From Pectobacterium aroidearum (lineage in GTDB: Bacteria > Pseudomonadota > Gammaproteobacteria > Enterobacterales > Enterobacteriaceae), in the NCBI RefSeq assembly GCF_041228105.1, contig NZ_CP166097.1:3472001-3536000 (forward strand): a stretch of 64,000 bases of DNA. Direction: 5' to 3'. The notes under the pieces are model-generated. The model was given only the letters and a program-made list of their open reading frames with translations. It was not told the DNA's origin and ran no database searches. Position 1 is the stretch's first letter. Each line of letters opens with the position of its first letter. The position numbers and the translations under genes are program-made. Shown piece by piece: positions 30,904-42,401 of the stretch.

Positions 30904-32835
30904 CTAATATTGCCGTGCGCGGGAGAGCGCAGCTTTCACGTTATTGGCTGCCGTCTCAATCTCTGGATTATCCGCAACCTGCGCCGTGCCAGTGCGCCAC
31001 CAGGATTCATAGCCGTGCGTCATGGTCTTCGGCAGCACTTTGATATCAAGCAGCACCGGTCCTGTATGCTGGCGTGATTCCACCAGCGCCTGTCTAAGCG
31101 AGGCTTCGTCATGCACTCGCCACGCTTTACAGCCGTAGCTTTCCGCGTTCTTGGCGAAATCGACCGGAATAAGTGCACCGCGCAGCTGCCCCGATTCCGC
31201 ATCGCGGTAGCGGTTTTCCGTACAGAAGCTCCCCATTCCCTGACTCATTTGCAGGTTGTTGATACAGCCGAAGCCCGCGTTGTCGAACAGCAGCACGGTG
31301 ATTTTAATGCCTTCCTGTACCGCCGTTTGCAGTTCGGTGTGGAGCATCAAGTAGGAGCCGTCACCAACCATCGCATAGACGGGCTGTTGCGGCACCGCAA
31401 GCCGCGCGCCAATTGCCGCCGCAATCTCGTACCCCATGCAGGAGTAACCATATTCCAGATGATAGCTGTCCGGCGTTTTCACCTGCCACACGCGCTGTAG
31501 ATCGCCCGGTAACGACCCTGCCGCGCCAACGACAACCGCGTTATCCTCCAGTTCATCATTCAGGATCCCCAGTACGCGCGTTTGCGTCAGGTGGGTATTC
31601 AACGTCTGGCGATATTCATCCAGCTTGTCTTCCAGACCATCCACCACTTCCGGCACCAGTTCACCTTTATCCTGCACGGTAAACAGCCGCTGTAGCTCGC
31701 GTTCCCATTCCGCACGCGCCTGTTCGACAGCCTGCTGCCAGCCGCTACGATAGGACGCCGTCGCCAGCCGTTCGGCCAGCGCTTGTAGCCCGACGCGCGC
31801 GTCGGCAATCAGGGGCAGCGCATCCAGTTTTAGCGCATCAAATTCGGCAACGTTAAGCAGTAAAAATTCTACGTTCGGGTTCTGAAACAGCGACTTGGAA
31901 CCGGTGGTAAAATCGGTTAAACGCGTCCCGACGCCAATCACCAGATCCGCTTCTTGCGCCAGCCGATTCGCCGCCAGCCCGCCGGTCACACCGATACCAC
32001 CGCAGTTCAGCGGATGTGAGGAAACAATCACACCTTTGCCCGCCTGCGTTTCACCAAACGGAATCGCAAACTGCTCGGCAAACTGAGCCAGCGCATCATG
32101 TGCGCCGGAATAACGAACGCCACCGCCGCAAATCAGCATCGGGCGGCGCTTTCTGGCAATCAGCGCTGCCGCTTCCTCCAGCCGTGCCGCATCTGGCGGG
32201 CGACGTTCGAGGTGATGGACACGCTTGCGGAAGAACGATGTCGGATAATCCCAGACTTCCGCCTGCACATCCTGCGGTAAACACAGCGTTACCGCGCCGG
32301 TATCGGCCGGATCGGTCAGCACGCGCATGGCGTTAATCAGCGCACTCATCAGTTGCTCAGGGCGATTAATGCGATCCCAGTAGCGAGAAACCGGTTTAAA
32401 GCAGTCATTGGTGCTGATCGACAGATCGTGATATTGCTCGACCTGCTGCAACACCGGATCCGGCTGGCGGCAGGCGAAGAGATCGCCGGGCAACAGCAGC
32501 ACCGGAATACGGTTGGCGGTCGCGGTCGCCGCGGCGGTCACCATATTTGCCGCCCCCGGCCCCACCGACGAGGTCACCGCATAAATTTTCCGCCGCTTGT
32601 GCTGTTTAGCGAACCCAACGGCGATGTGCGCCATTCCCTGTTCGTTGCACCCTTGATGCACAGTGAGGCGGTTCGCCTCCTGCTCCAGCGCCTGACCGAT
32701 GCCCAACACATTACCGTGACCAAAAATGGTCATGACGCCCTGCACAAAAGGGGATTCTTCACCGTCTACGCTGATGTATTGCTGGTTGAGAAAACGGACC
32801 AGCGCTTGCGCCATGGTGATGCGACACGTATCCAT
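30904..32835 (-). CDS. iolD: 3D-(3,5/4)-trihydroxycyclohexane-1,2-dione acylhydrolase
   Basis: This thiamine-diphosphate enzyme opens the ring of the diketo-inositol to 5-deoxy-glucuronate, the substrate of IolB. Its 643 residues fit the family. The N-terminal domain has [20 protein letters not shown] with the ThDP-activating Glu region. The C-terminal domain has the ThDP/Mg motif [17 protein letters not shown] followed by [12 protein letters not shown]. It is flanked on both sides by copies of the structured repeat, so it appears to be a separately transcribed unit rather than part of the iolG operon. Confidence 0.96.
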   Translation of the reverse strand: MDTCRITMAQALVRFLNQQYISVDGEESPFVQGVMTIFGHGNVLGIGQALEQEANRLTVHQGCNEQGMAHIAVGFAKQHKRRKIYAVTSSVGPGAANMVTAAATATANRIPVLLLPGDLFACRQPDPVLQQVEQYHDLSISTNDCFKPVSRYWDRINRPEQLMSALINAMRVLTDPADTGAVTLCLPQDVQAEVWDYPTSFFRKRVHHLERRPPDAARLEEAAALIARKRRPMLICGGGVRYSGAHDALAQFAEQFAIPFGETQAGKGVIVSSHPLNCGGIGVTGGLAANRLAQEADLVIGVGTRLTDFTTGSKSLFQNPNVEFLLLNVAEFDALKLDALPLIADARVGLQALAERLATASYRSGWQQAVEQARAEWERELQRLFTVQDKGELVPEVVDGLEDKLDEYRQTLNTHLTQTRVLGILNDELEDNAVVVGAAGSLPGDLQRVWQVKTPDSYHLEYGYSCMGYEIAAAIGARLAVPQQPVYAMVGDGSYLMLHTELQTAVQEGIKITVLLFDNAGFGCINNLQMSQGMGSFCTENRYRDAESGQLRGALIPVDFAKNAESYGCKAWRVHDEASLRQALVESRQHTGPVLLDIKVLPKTMTHGYESWWRTGTAQVADNPEIETAANNVKAALSRARQY

Positions 32836-32893
32836 TGATCTACTCCTTAAATAAGGATCTGATTTCTATAATGAAATATGTATATTCAGCGAG

Positions 32894-33213
32894 CATTTCG
32901 TGCGCGAAAATTTAGCCATTCTTATGCTACGTTGCAGCACGCGCCCGACTCAGGGCGCTCAATCGCCGCCGCCCTGAGAACCCAGGCTTATGGCGATAAA
33001 TTATGCCGCTACGCGGGCCCTTCGGTATGTGTCACCGTCATCCGAACCGCCAGTGACGCGATTACTCGCCCCATAAACGGGGCTCGCCCTGCGGGCCAGC
33101 ACAAGTGCTGTTCAAAAACGTCATTGACGTTTTTGTCATCCGCGGCACTGGCTTTCGCGACATCCCTGTCGCTCCTTCGGCGGTGCACCTACCTCAGCAT
33201 AATTTTTGACGCC
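32894..33213. repeat. Long structured intergenic repeat, copy B (with extra hairpin cassette)
   Basis: A 320-base relative of copy A. The same stems occur with compensatory changes: CTCAGGGCG/CGCCCTGAG (32949-32957 with 32970-32978), GCCAGTG/CACTGGC (33049-33055 with 33146-33152), GCGACA/TGTCGC (33157-33162 with 33167-33172) and AAATTATG/CATAATTT (32998-33005 with 33198-33205). The loop of the GCCAGTG stem is enlarged from 17 to 90 bases. It holds four consecutive mini-hairpins: GCCCC/GGGGC at 33068-33083, GCCC/GGGC at 33086-33096, CAGCAC/GTGCTG at 33097-33110 and AAAAACGTC/GACGTTTTT at 33114-33134. Confidence 0.85.
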
Positions 33214-33264
33214 AGCAGAGCAAAACCGGTGCACTATTTTCACCACACGTTATAGGTCAAATCC

Positions 33265-34776
<1,512 letters not shown>

Positions 34777-35103
34777 GTTTACACCTTTGTGGGTTTTGAG
34801 GAGACAAACGGCTGATATCGGATTACAGTATATGAAATGAATATTCCATTTAACGTAAAAATAAAATAAATGTTGATTATTGTGATCCGCTGCGAATTTT
34901 TAGGTAAACTTGAAAGCAGCTGTCCATAAAGACAGGTGAGCAGCCTCTGAAAATAGCCGTATCGATAAAAGGTGTGCCGCCGGAAATGTCGTACAGATAA
35001 AACAGCCGCATCCAGAAATGAATTTTCTGTTCCGTTTCAGGCGCCAGTCATGAAATCGCGCTAATGGGATAGGTTCTTATACGTCTTTGGGAGATAACCC
35101 GAT
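34777..35103. promoter_or_regulatory. Divergent iolA/iolR promoter region
   Basis: 327 bases with no gene. TGAAATGAATATTCCATTT at 34833-34851 is close to a dyad and resembles TGAAATATGTATATTC upstream of iolD (32872-32887). An AAATAAATGTT string at about 34866-34876 recurs upstream of iolG on the minus strand. These are candidate operators for the RpiR-type regulator. A small CTGTC/GACAG hairpin lies near 34920-34935. Confidence 0.4.
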
Positions 35104-35961
35104 ATGCCCATGGCAACCAGCCTGAGAGAATTACAGGAACAGATCCGCGAGCGTTATGATTCGCTCAGTAAGCGGTTACAGCAGGTGGCGCATTATGTGC
35201 TGGATAATACCAACAGCATCGCTTTCGATACCGTCGCGGTGATCGCCGAACGCGCTGACGTTCCCCCCTCAACTCTGATTCGCTTCGCCAACGCCTTTGA
35301 TTTCAGCGGCTTCAACGAAATGAAACAGCTGTTCCGTATGAACCTGGTGGAAGAAACGGCCAGCTATACCGACCGGGCGCGGCTGTTTCGGGCGATGGAA
35401 GCTGATGCCGTGCCAGAAACGCCGCTGGATATTCTGCATGAGTTTGCCCGCTCAAACGCGCAGGCGATGCAGCAGCTCGCGGCACGCACTCCGCAAGAGG
35501 ATCTGCAAAAAGCCGTCGATCTGCTGGCACAGGCGGATACCATCTATATCGTCGGGCTGCGGCGCTCGTTCAGCGTCGCCACTTACCTCACCTATGCGCT
35601 TAGCCATCTGGAAAGCAGTCCTATTCTGGTCAACGGTCTGGGCGGCATGTTTCGTGAACAGCTCAGCCGTGTCAGTGCTCGCGATGTGGTGGTTTCCATC
35701 AGCTTCTCGCCTTATTCACAGGAAACCGTGATGGTCAGTGAGATGGCCGCGAAGGCCGGAGCGCGGCAAATCGTCATTACCGACAGCCAGATCAGCCCGC
35801 TGGCGACGCTCAGCGATGTCTGCTTTGTGGTGAAGGAAGCGCAGGTTGATGCGTTCCGTTCACAGTCCGCCACGCTGTGTCTGGTGCAATCGCTGATGGT
35901 ATCGCTGGCATACCGACAGGGAAACGGCGCAGAACAGAGTGAAAAACAGCAGCGCGGCTAG
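35104..35961 (+). CDS. iolR-like: RpiR/MurR-family regulator of inositol genes
   Basis: This 285-residue regulator has an N-terminal HTH_6 domain (residues about 1-80, ADVPPSTLIRFANAFDFSGF) and a C-terminal SIS sugar-phosphate-binding domain (about 125-265, with DTIYIVGLRRSFSVATYL and VVVSISFSPYSQETV). RpiR-type IolR proteins repress iol genes in several proteobacteria and are relieved by a pathway intermediate. It is divergent from iolA. The ATG at 35104 has GGGAG at good spacing; a second ATG two codons later is less well placed. Confidence 0.9.
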   Translation: MPMATSLRELQEQIRERYDSLSKRLQQVAHYVLDNTNSIAFDTVAVIAERADVPPSTLIRFANAFDFSGFNEMKQLFRMNLVEETASYTDRARLFRAMEADAVPETPLDILHEFARSNAQAMQQLAARTPQEDLQKAVDLLAQADTIYIVGLRRSFSVATYLTYALSHLESSPILVNGLGGMFREQLSRVSARDVVVSISFSPYSQETVMVSEMAAKAGARQIVITDSQISPLATLSDVCFVVKEAQVDAFRSQSATLCLVQSLMVSLAYRQGNGAEQSEKQQRG

Positions 35962-36015
35962 CCAGTAGCCAGAACCGTTTAATCAACAGGACAACCATGT
36001 AGGGAGAGCCGTTTT

Positions 36016-36321
36016 ATGCTTAAAGTCATCGCACAGGACTTTATTAAGCCTGAGTGCATCGAAATCGTTATGCCGCTGTACCGCGAATTAGTAGAGAAAA
36101 CCCGACAGGAAACGCTGTGCATCTCCTATGAGCTTTTTATCAATCAGAAAGATCCGGGGCATTTCACCTTTATCGAAACCTGGCCGGATAGAGCCGCACT
36201 GGATATTCACTGCCAGACCGAGCACTTCCAGCGGCTGGTGCCGATGATCAATAGCCACCAGCGCGCCGAGTGCACTTTCCTGCTGATGGATCCCTTTGAC
36301 GGCACGACCACCTCGCTTTAA
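36016..36321 (+). CDS. Antibiotic biosynthesis monooxygenase (ABM)-domain protein
   Basis: This 101-residue single-domain protein of the ABM/YgiN dimeric ferredoxin-like family has LKVIAQDFIKPECIEIV, QETLCISYELFINQKDPGHFTFIETW and the ending FQRLVPMINSH. Related small proteins act on quinols, or as putative monooxygenases without cofactors; the substrate is unknown. It follows iolR by 54 bases on the same strand with a good GGGAGAG site, so it may be cotranscribed with the regulator, although no role in inositol use is established. Confidence 0.8.
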   Translation: MLKVIAQDFIKPECIEIVMPLYRELVEKTRQETLCISYELFINQKDPGHFTFIETWPDRAALDIHCQTEHFQRLVPMINSHQRAECTFLLMDPFDGTTTSL

Positions 36322-36647
36322 CCCATCCGATTTTAGGTCGCCTGGCGGCCTAAATATCGTCGTAATTCCTCGTTATTTTGCTTTCGTTGACGCCAATTTT
36401 TAATTCATTTTTTTTGAATTAAAATCTCAATTTTTTCTGATTTCACATTATTCACAACCGGATAACATACAAAAACCTTCTGGCAACTGGCGATTTAACG
36501 GTTCAGTCAGCAGGAAAATGAATATCAAACAAATTAAATAATTTGATAATCATTCTAATGATTCTGCTTATGCCTTCTTATTCTGGCAACAGCCGCAAAG
36601 GATAAAGAGTGCATCGGTAGATATCGGCTCTCATTCAGGAGGAATCG
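36322..36647. other. Intergenic region upstream of the orphan binding protein
   Basis: 326 bases. An imperfect TTTAGG/CCTAAA hairpin (about 36331-36353) may end the preceding transcript. The rest is A+T-rich with a Fur-like site (listed separately), and AGGAGGAATC lies just before the next start. Confidence 0.5.
36539..36563. promoter_or_regulatory. Fur-box-like site with AATCATT/AATGATT dyad
   Basis: TAATTTGATAATCATTCTA matches 13 of 19 Fur consensus positions, and the overlapping AATCATT-CT-AATGATT is a perfect inverted repeat (36548-36563). It lies about 85 bases upstream of the binding-protein start. Confidence 0.55.
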
Positions 36648-37751
36648 ATGTTTAAACTAAAACAGGTGGTCGCATTTACGGCGCTGATGGCGACGGCAGC
36701 GACCAGCTATGCGGCAGTAGAAGCCGATAAGCGCCCGATTAACGAGCTTTATCAAAACGCGTTACGGGAAGGCGGTATTGTGACCGTCTACGCGGGCGGT
36801 GACACACCGGGTCAGCAGGATGGCATCAAACAGGCGTTTGAGAAACGCTTTCCGGGCATGAAACTCAACGTCATTGTGGATTACAGTAAATTCCACGATG
36901 CTCGTATTGATAACCAGCTGGCAACGAATACGCTGGTGCCGGATGTCGTACAACTTCAGACCTTGCAGGATTACCCACGCTGGAAAAAAGAAGGCGTGCT
37001 GCTGAACTATAAACCTATCGGCTGGGACAAAGTGTACCCCGCGTTTAAAGACAAAGACGGCAGTTGGACCGGCGTATTTGTCGATGCGTTCAGCAACGTG
37101 GTCAATACCAAACTGATTGCCGAAAATGCCTGGCCAACAGAAGCGAATGACTATTTACGTCCCGATCTGAAAGGCAGCATTGTCTTAACCTATCCGAACG
37201 ATGACGACGCCGTGCTGTTCTGGTTTAAGCAGGTCGTGGATAAATACGGCTGGGAGTATGTCGCTAAATTCAAAGAACAGAACCCGGTTTACGTTCGTGG
37301 CACACAGGCTCCCGCAGACGATGTTGAAAGCGGTAAGTCAGCAGCAACATTCTCAACCGACGGTGCACTGGCTCCCGATCAAAACGCGAATTCGCGCTTC
37401 GTTCTGCCTAAAAGCGATCCGTTTGTTTCCTGGGCCCAACGTGCAGCCATTTTCAAACAGGCTAAACACCCGGAAAGCGCCAAGCTGTATCTGAGCTGGT
37501 TGCTGGATAAAGAAACGCAGAGCAATGTCTGGTATATGTGGTCAGTGCGTACTGACGTGGCACCACCCGCTGGCTATAAACCTATCTGGGAATATAAGAA
37601 CACCAGCCCGCAGGCTTTTGCTGACTTCATGAGCGATCGTGCGGCGGTAGAATCGTTCCGTGCTCAGATCGGTCTGTATCTTGGTGAAGTGAAAGGTGAA
37701 CCGTCTCCGGGTAACCTGGGGCTGCATCCAAAAGAAGCATTACCGCACTAA
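36648..37751 (+). CDS. Orphan ABC-type periplasmic binding protein (AfuA/FbpA-like)
   Basis: This 367-residue precursor has a signal peptide (MFKLKQVVAFTALMATAAT, cleavage after SYA at about residue 22). The mature part has GGIVTVYAGGDTPGQQDGIK and PDVVQLQTLQDYPRWKKEG, the pattern of extracellular binding proteins of the iron(III)/polyamine/hexose-phosphate group. The paired-Tyr iron motif of FbpA is not obvious. No permease or ATPase gene is adjacent, so it must use a distant transporter or act as a scavenger or sensor. The Fur-like site upstream suggests iron or a metal complex, but sugar phosphate or another solute cannot be excluded. A hairpin follows at 37802-37837. Confidence 0.8.
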   Translation: MFKLKQVVAFTALMATAATSYAAVEADKRPINELYQNALREGGIVTVYAGGDTPGQQDGIKQAFEKRFPGMKLNVIVDYSKFHDARIDNQLATNTLVPDVVQLQTLQDYPRWKKEGVLLNYKPIGWDKVYPAFKDKDGSWTGVFVDAFSNVVNTKLIAENAWPTEANDYLRPDLKGSIVLTYPNDDDAVLFWFKQVVDKYGWEYVAKFKEQNPVYVRGTQAPADDVESGKSAATFSTDGALAPDQNANSRFVLPKSDPFVSWAQRAAIFKQAKHPESAKLYLSWLLDKETQSNVWYMWSVRTDVAPPAGYKPIWEYKNTSPQAFADFMSDRAAVESFRAQIGLYLGEVKGEPSPGNLGLHPKEALPH

Positions 37752-37801
37752 AGACCTCCCCCTCTGGATGTGCACCTAACACATCTGGCTAGGTTTTAGA
37801 A

Positions 37802-37837
37802 AAGCCCTTATCGCCAACAAAGCAATAAGGGCTTATT
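37802..37837 (+). terminator. Terminator after the orphan binding protein
   Basis: AAGCCCTTAT pairs perfectly with ATAAGGGCTT, followed by ATTTGT. On the opposite strand the stem ends with TTTTCTA, so it may terminate both convergent transcripts. Confidence 0.75.
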
Positions 37838-37866
37838 TGTCACTTTCGGTGTTCAGCATTCAACAC

Positions 37867-38319
37867 TCATTGGCTGGTGGAAGACTGCTGTAAATAATCC
37901 GTCAAAAAGTGTTCTGGGTTACCCTGTTCGGACAGCGATTTACTGTAACCGATGCGAACAGGCTGCGCCTCACCGGGTAAGTAGAGTTCGCCATATCCCT
38001 GGTTCATGATCAGCACCACGAACTTTTTATGATCAACCTCTAGCCAATAGCGTGTGCCACTGGCTTGCTTTTCAACGTTCATTTTTTGGATTTTGGTATT
38101 CCACTCATGGTCAATACCGGTAATTTGTACCAGCGCCGTAGAGTCAGCCGGCTCACCAATGCGTAGCGTCCAGACCTGTGCCCCTTCAGTGCCTTCATAC
38201 GCTTTGATCAGCGTCGCAATAGGTGGACGTGGCGTTTCTGCCGCAGCCACACGGGCAAATGAGAAAAGGCAAATCAGCAGAATAAACAATCCACTCAATG
38301 TAGTTCGTAGCATGGTCAT
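37867..38319 (-). CDS. Small secreted protein of unknown function
   Basis: This 150-residue precursor has a signal peptide ending near VAAAE (about residue 28). The mature region of about 122 residues is mixed alpha/beta with no Cys (TLRIGEPADSTALVQITGID, YWLEVDHKKFVVLIMNQGYG). GGGAC precedes the ATG. No family is recognised. It converges with the orphan binding protein gene and is upstream of nothing obvious; regulation is not visible. Confidence 0.75.
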   Translation of the reverse strand: MTMLRTTLSGLFILLICLFSFARVAAAETPRPPIATLIKAYEGTEGAQVWTLRIGEPADSTALVQITGIDHEWNTKIQKMNVEKQASGTRYWLEVDHKKFVVLIMNQGYGELYLPGEAQPVRIGYSKSLSEQGNPEHFLTDYLQQSSTSQ

Positions 38320-38457
38320 GATTCAGTCCCTGTTTGTGGCACTCGGTGCCCTGTAAAAATACGCCTTCTATCGATACTGACGATCCTGAATCCCCATTAG
38401 GGAACAGAGCCCCGATAGTATCACAGCCCTCAAGTATCAGGCTGTAGACTGGTGTAT

Positions 38458-39519
38458 TCAGGCAACTTCAGTTCGACGACGGCCTTTATTTTTTGCCCGA
38501 TAGAGCGCCATATCCGCTGACTTTAACCAGTCCATATATTGGCCCATTTCCGGCGAAATCTCTGCGATACCGACGCTGACAAACACCGCTAACTGCGGCG
38601 TTTGGTTAAGGAACTTCAGCGACAAACTCTCCCGAATGCGACTCACGGCATCCAACGCCTCTCCCGCGCTGGTCTGCGGCAAAATAACGGCGAATTCATC
38701 TCCGCCAAACCGCCCAATCACATCCGTTTCACGAAAACCAGATGTCAGCTCGCGCGCCAGTAACAGTATCGCCTGATCGCCGACGTTGTGCCCAAAGTTA
38801 TCGTTAAAGGCTTTAAAATGGTCGATATCAAACAGGACTAACGTCGCCGTGCGCTTGTAGCGCTGACAAAGGTCGAACTCGTGTTTCAGCAAACGTTCCC
38901 AGTGGTGGCGGTTATAGAGGTTGGTCATCCCGTCATGGATACTGACTTCCATCAGCATACGTTTGTGCTCCGCCAGCTTCAGCGCGGTGTTATAAGTGAC
39001 ATAACCCAGAAAAATGGGGTAGATCAGCAACATTGGCACACAGGCATAAATCTGTATCGGTGTCGTATCGAGTGAAACCGGCACCGCAAACAGCACAAGA
39101 ACCGATACGCAGGCAACGCACTGTAATAGGATGCCCTGAACAAATAGCTTGATTCCACCGCCGGCCGTGCCGTTCATCCCGACCATCGCAGCAATCACCG
39201 CGCTGGGCAGGAGATTCACTCCCATAAACCCTATCCAGATGCCACCAAACACCACATCAAACAATAAATTACGTTTCTCGCACCGCATAGGATCGCGCGA
39301 CCGTAGGGATAACAGGTAGGCAATGTGGGGCCAGGCAAAGGCGTTAAGAAGGAGCAGTCCCCACAATAACACCGGTATAGGCTTGGTAATCAGCACCGAG
39401 GCAATAAAGAGAGAACACAGTATCGTCCCGACAATGCGTGGAATATAGACCCGCTGGGAAAAGCGTAGCCCTGAGCGACGTACATCTACCGTCAAAAACG
39501 TCGGCGGTGAGGCTGACAT
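38458..39519 (-). CDS. MASE2-GGDEF diguanylate cyclase (DgcC/AdrA-like)
   Basis: This 353-residue membrane enzyme has several hydrophobic segments in residues about 20-170 (MASE2-type sensor), then a GGDEF domain with DIDHFKAFND and RFGGDEFAVIL. The inhibitory RxxD is present (RETD, five residues before GGDEF), unlike the cyclase at 10314-11360. The layout is that of E. coli DgcC (AdrA), which activates cellulose synthesis; whether this one does so is inference. The ATG at 39519 has GGGGG seven bases upstream and is preferred over a GTG at 39540. Confidence 0.9.
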   Translation of the reverse strand: MSASPPTFLTVDVRRSGLRFSQRVYIPRIVGTILCSLFIASVLITKPIPVLLWGLLLLNAFAWPHIAYLLSLRSRDPMRCEKRNLLFDVVFGGIWIGFMGVNLLPSAVIAAMVGMNGTAGGGIKLFVQGILLQCVACVSVLVLFAVPVSLDTTPIQIYACVPMLLIYPIFLGYVTYNTALKLAEHKRMLMEVSIHDGMTNLYNRHHWERLLKHEFDLCQRYKRTATLVLFDIDHFKAFNDNFGHNVGDQAILLLARELTSGFRETDVIGRFGGDEFAVILPQTSAGEALDAVSRIRESLSLKFLNQTPQLAVFVSVGIAEISPEMGQYMDWLKSADMALYRAKNKGRRRTEVA

Positions 39520-39750
39520 AACGACCCCCATGCGGTTCACTAACGAATAGCGAGAAAAAACATTATGACTGAAAGCATGTCAGCAATAGTGCGCTGTTTT
39601 TTAATTTATTTTGTTACATAACGAACCGATACCGTAAAGGCCAACAGAGTAACACAAATGTTAACTCGCGGTGGTCTTACCCGTGACGGCCATTCCGTAC
39701 CGATTATTGCCTCAGGTGCTACCGTTATTAATGATCGGTGTAATTAATGA

Positions 39751-40587
39751 TTAAGAGGGAGAGGGTTGCAAACGGTTGATATGAATGGTCAAAAACATGA
39801 TCTCATCGGTGGTGAGTTGGCAGCCGTAGTTTTTTTCCACATAGTCATACACTTTCATCGCGCAGGCGTAGGCTCGCGGCATCATTTCAGTGATCCCCTG
39901 ATAAATGGAATCATCGCCGTGGCTCACGGTTTCCCGATTTAACAGACGCAGGGCAAAAAACTTCAGATGCGTAACTAAGCGCTGATAATTGAGAGAATGC
40001 TCATCAAACGTGATATGGAGATCGTATTTCAGAATGGTCAAAATATCTTTAATGATGCCCGCACTTTGCATCGTGCTCTGCATATCGCTGTTATTCGTCG
40101 CATTTGCCAGATGCAGCGCAATAAACCCCGCTTCATCCTCCGGTAAATCGATACCCAGTCTGGTGCGAATCAGCGCCAATGCCTCCAGCCCAACGGCAAA
40201 TTCACTGTGATAGAACTGGCGAATATCCCATAGCATCAGATTCTTGATCGCCTGCCCTTTTTTATGGCGTTGAATGGCAAAGTTGATGTGGTCGCTGAGT
40301 GCCAGAAACAGCGTGTCCTGTACGTTAAGCCGCAGCGTTTTTTGCGCCAGCGTAATAATTTGCTGCGTTACGGCCAGACAGTCCGGTGGAATGTCCGCCA
40401 GCAATTGTGACAGCACATCCGCCATACCGTCGCTTTTCTTCACGAACTGGCTTTCAATACGCTGTTGATCGATAGGGTCGCCCACTTTTTTGCCAAAGCC
40501 GACGCCTTTACCTATCGCCACAATTTCCCGTCGGTCATCTGCCAGCACCAGCACGGCGTTATTGCTCAATATTTTTTTAATTATCAT
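39751..40587 (-). CDS. bglT-like: BglG-family transcription antiterminator (second locus)
   Basis: This 278-residue antiterminator starts MIIKKILSNNAVLVL, the standard CAT domain beginning; the frame is open for 27 more codons upstream, but without family support. The CAT domain includes KGVGFGKK. PRD1 (about 65-170) and PRD2 (about 175-278) follow with the conserved His of AFAL- and HLKFFALRLL-like helices. It is encoded just downstream of a GH1 gene and presumably acts on the RAT-like leader at 42238-42269. A GGGAAGG/CCTTCCC hairpin (40610-40631) separates it from the GH1 gene. Confidence 0.9.
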   Translation of the reverse strand: MIIKKILSNNAVLVLADDRREIVAIGKGVGFGKKVGDPIDQQRIESQFVKKSDGMADVLSQLLADIPPDCLAVTQQIITLAQKTLRLNVQDTLFLALSDHINFAIQRHKKGQAIKNLMLWDIRQFYHSEFAVGLEALALIRTRLGIDLPEDEAGFIALHLANATNNSDMQSTMQSAGIIKDILTILKYDLHITFDEHSLNYQRLVTHLKFFALRLLNRETVSHGDDSIYQGITEMMPRAYACAMKVYDYVEKNYGCQLTTDEIMFLTIHINRLQPSPS

Positions 40588-40681
40588 CGCATCAGCCGTC
40601 CTGTCTGATGGGAAGGCACGCTGACCTTCCCTACCGTTTAACGCCTCAACGTGATATCGACGAGGCATTTTCTTTTATCAT

Positions 40682-42136
<1,455 letters not shown>

Positions 42137-42190
42137 TCAGTAAGACATCACTGATGTTATGGGTGGCGCGCGATCGGGCTGGATTCAGGC

Positions 42191-42242
42191 AAAAAAAAAC
42201 CTGATACGAACATGTCTGGATCACATGCGTCGTATCAGGTTT
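42191..42242 (-). terminator. Leader terminator of the second beta-glucoside locus
   Basis: On the minus strand ACCTGATACGA pairs with TCGTATCAGGT around a 20-base loop, followed by a long T run (nine A's at 42191-42199 on the plus strand). It lies about 85 bases before the GH1 start and overlaps the RAT-like sequence. Confidence 0.9.
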
Positions 42243-42269
42243 CGCTCGGGCCTTGACCCGATCACGTCC
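42238..42269 (-). promoter_or_regulatory. RAT-like antiterminator sequence (second locus)
   Basis: Minus strand: GGACGTGATC, a CGGG/CCCG stem, then GAGCGAAACC running into the terminator arm. It follows the GGA..G..A. and GC.AAACC ends of known RAT sites but is less exact than the first locus. Overlap with the terminator supports function. Confidence 0.65.
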
Positions 42270-42401
42270 TTCTTATCGGGTTATATCCGCTAACCATCGT
42301 AGACTCAAACCGAGGTCGGGTAATCTGTGATGAATATCACCGATAATTTCCTCACCTGAGTAGGATTTGCTCCCTGCGCCAGCTATCCCAGAAATGCGGA
42401 C

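Noticed and set aside
32894..33213. Series of hairpins in copy B as a CRISPR array
   Set aside because: The units are four different small palindromes without spacers or a constant repeat, and no cas genes are present.
32878..33255. Plus-strand frame across repeat copy B
   Set aside because: Same reason: it spans the structured repeat, and the corresponding region of copy A does not maintain a similar protein.
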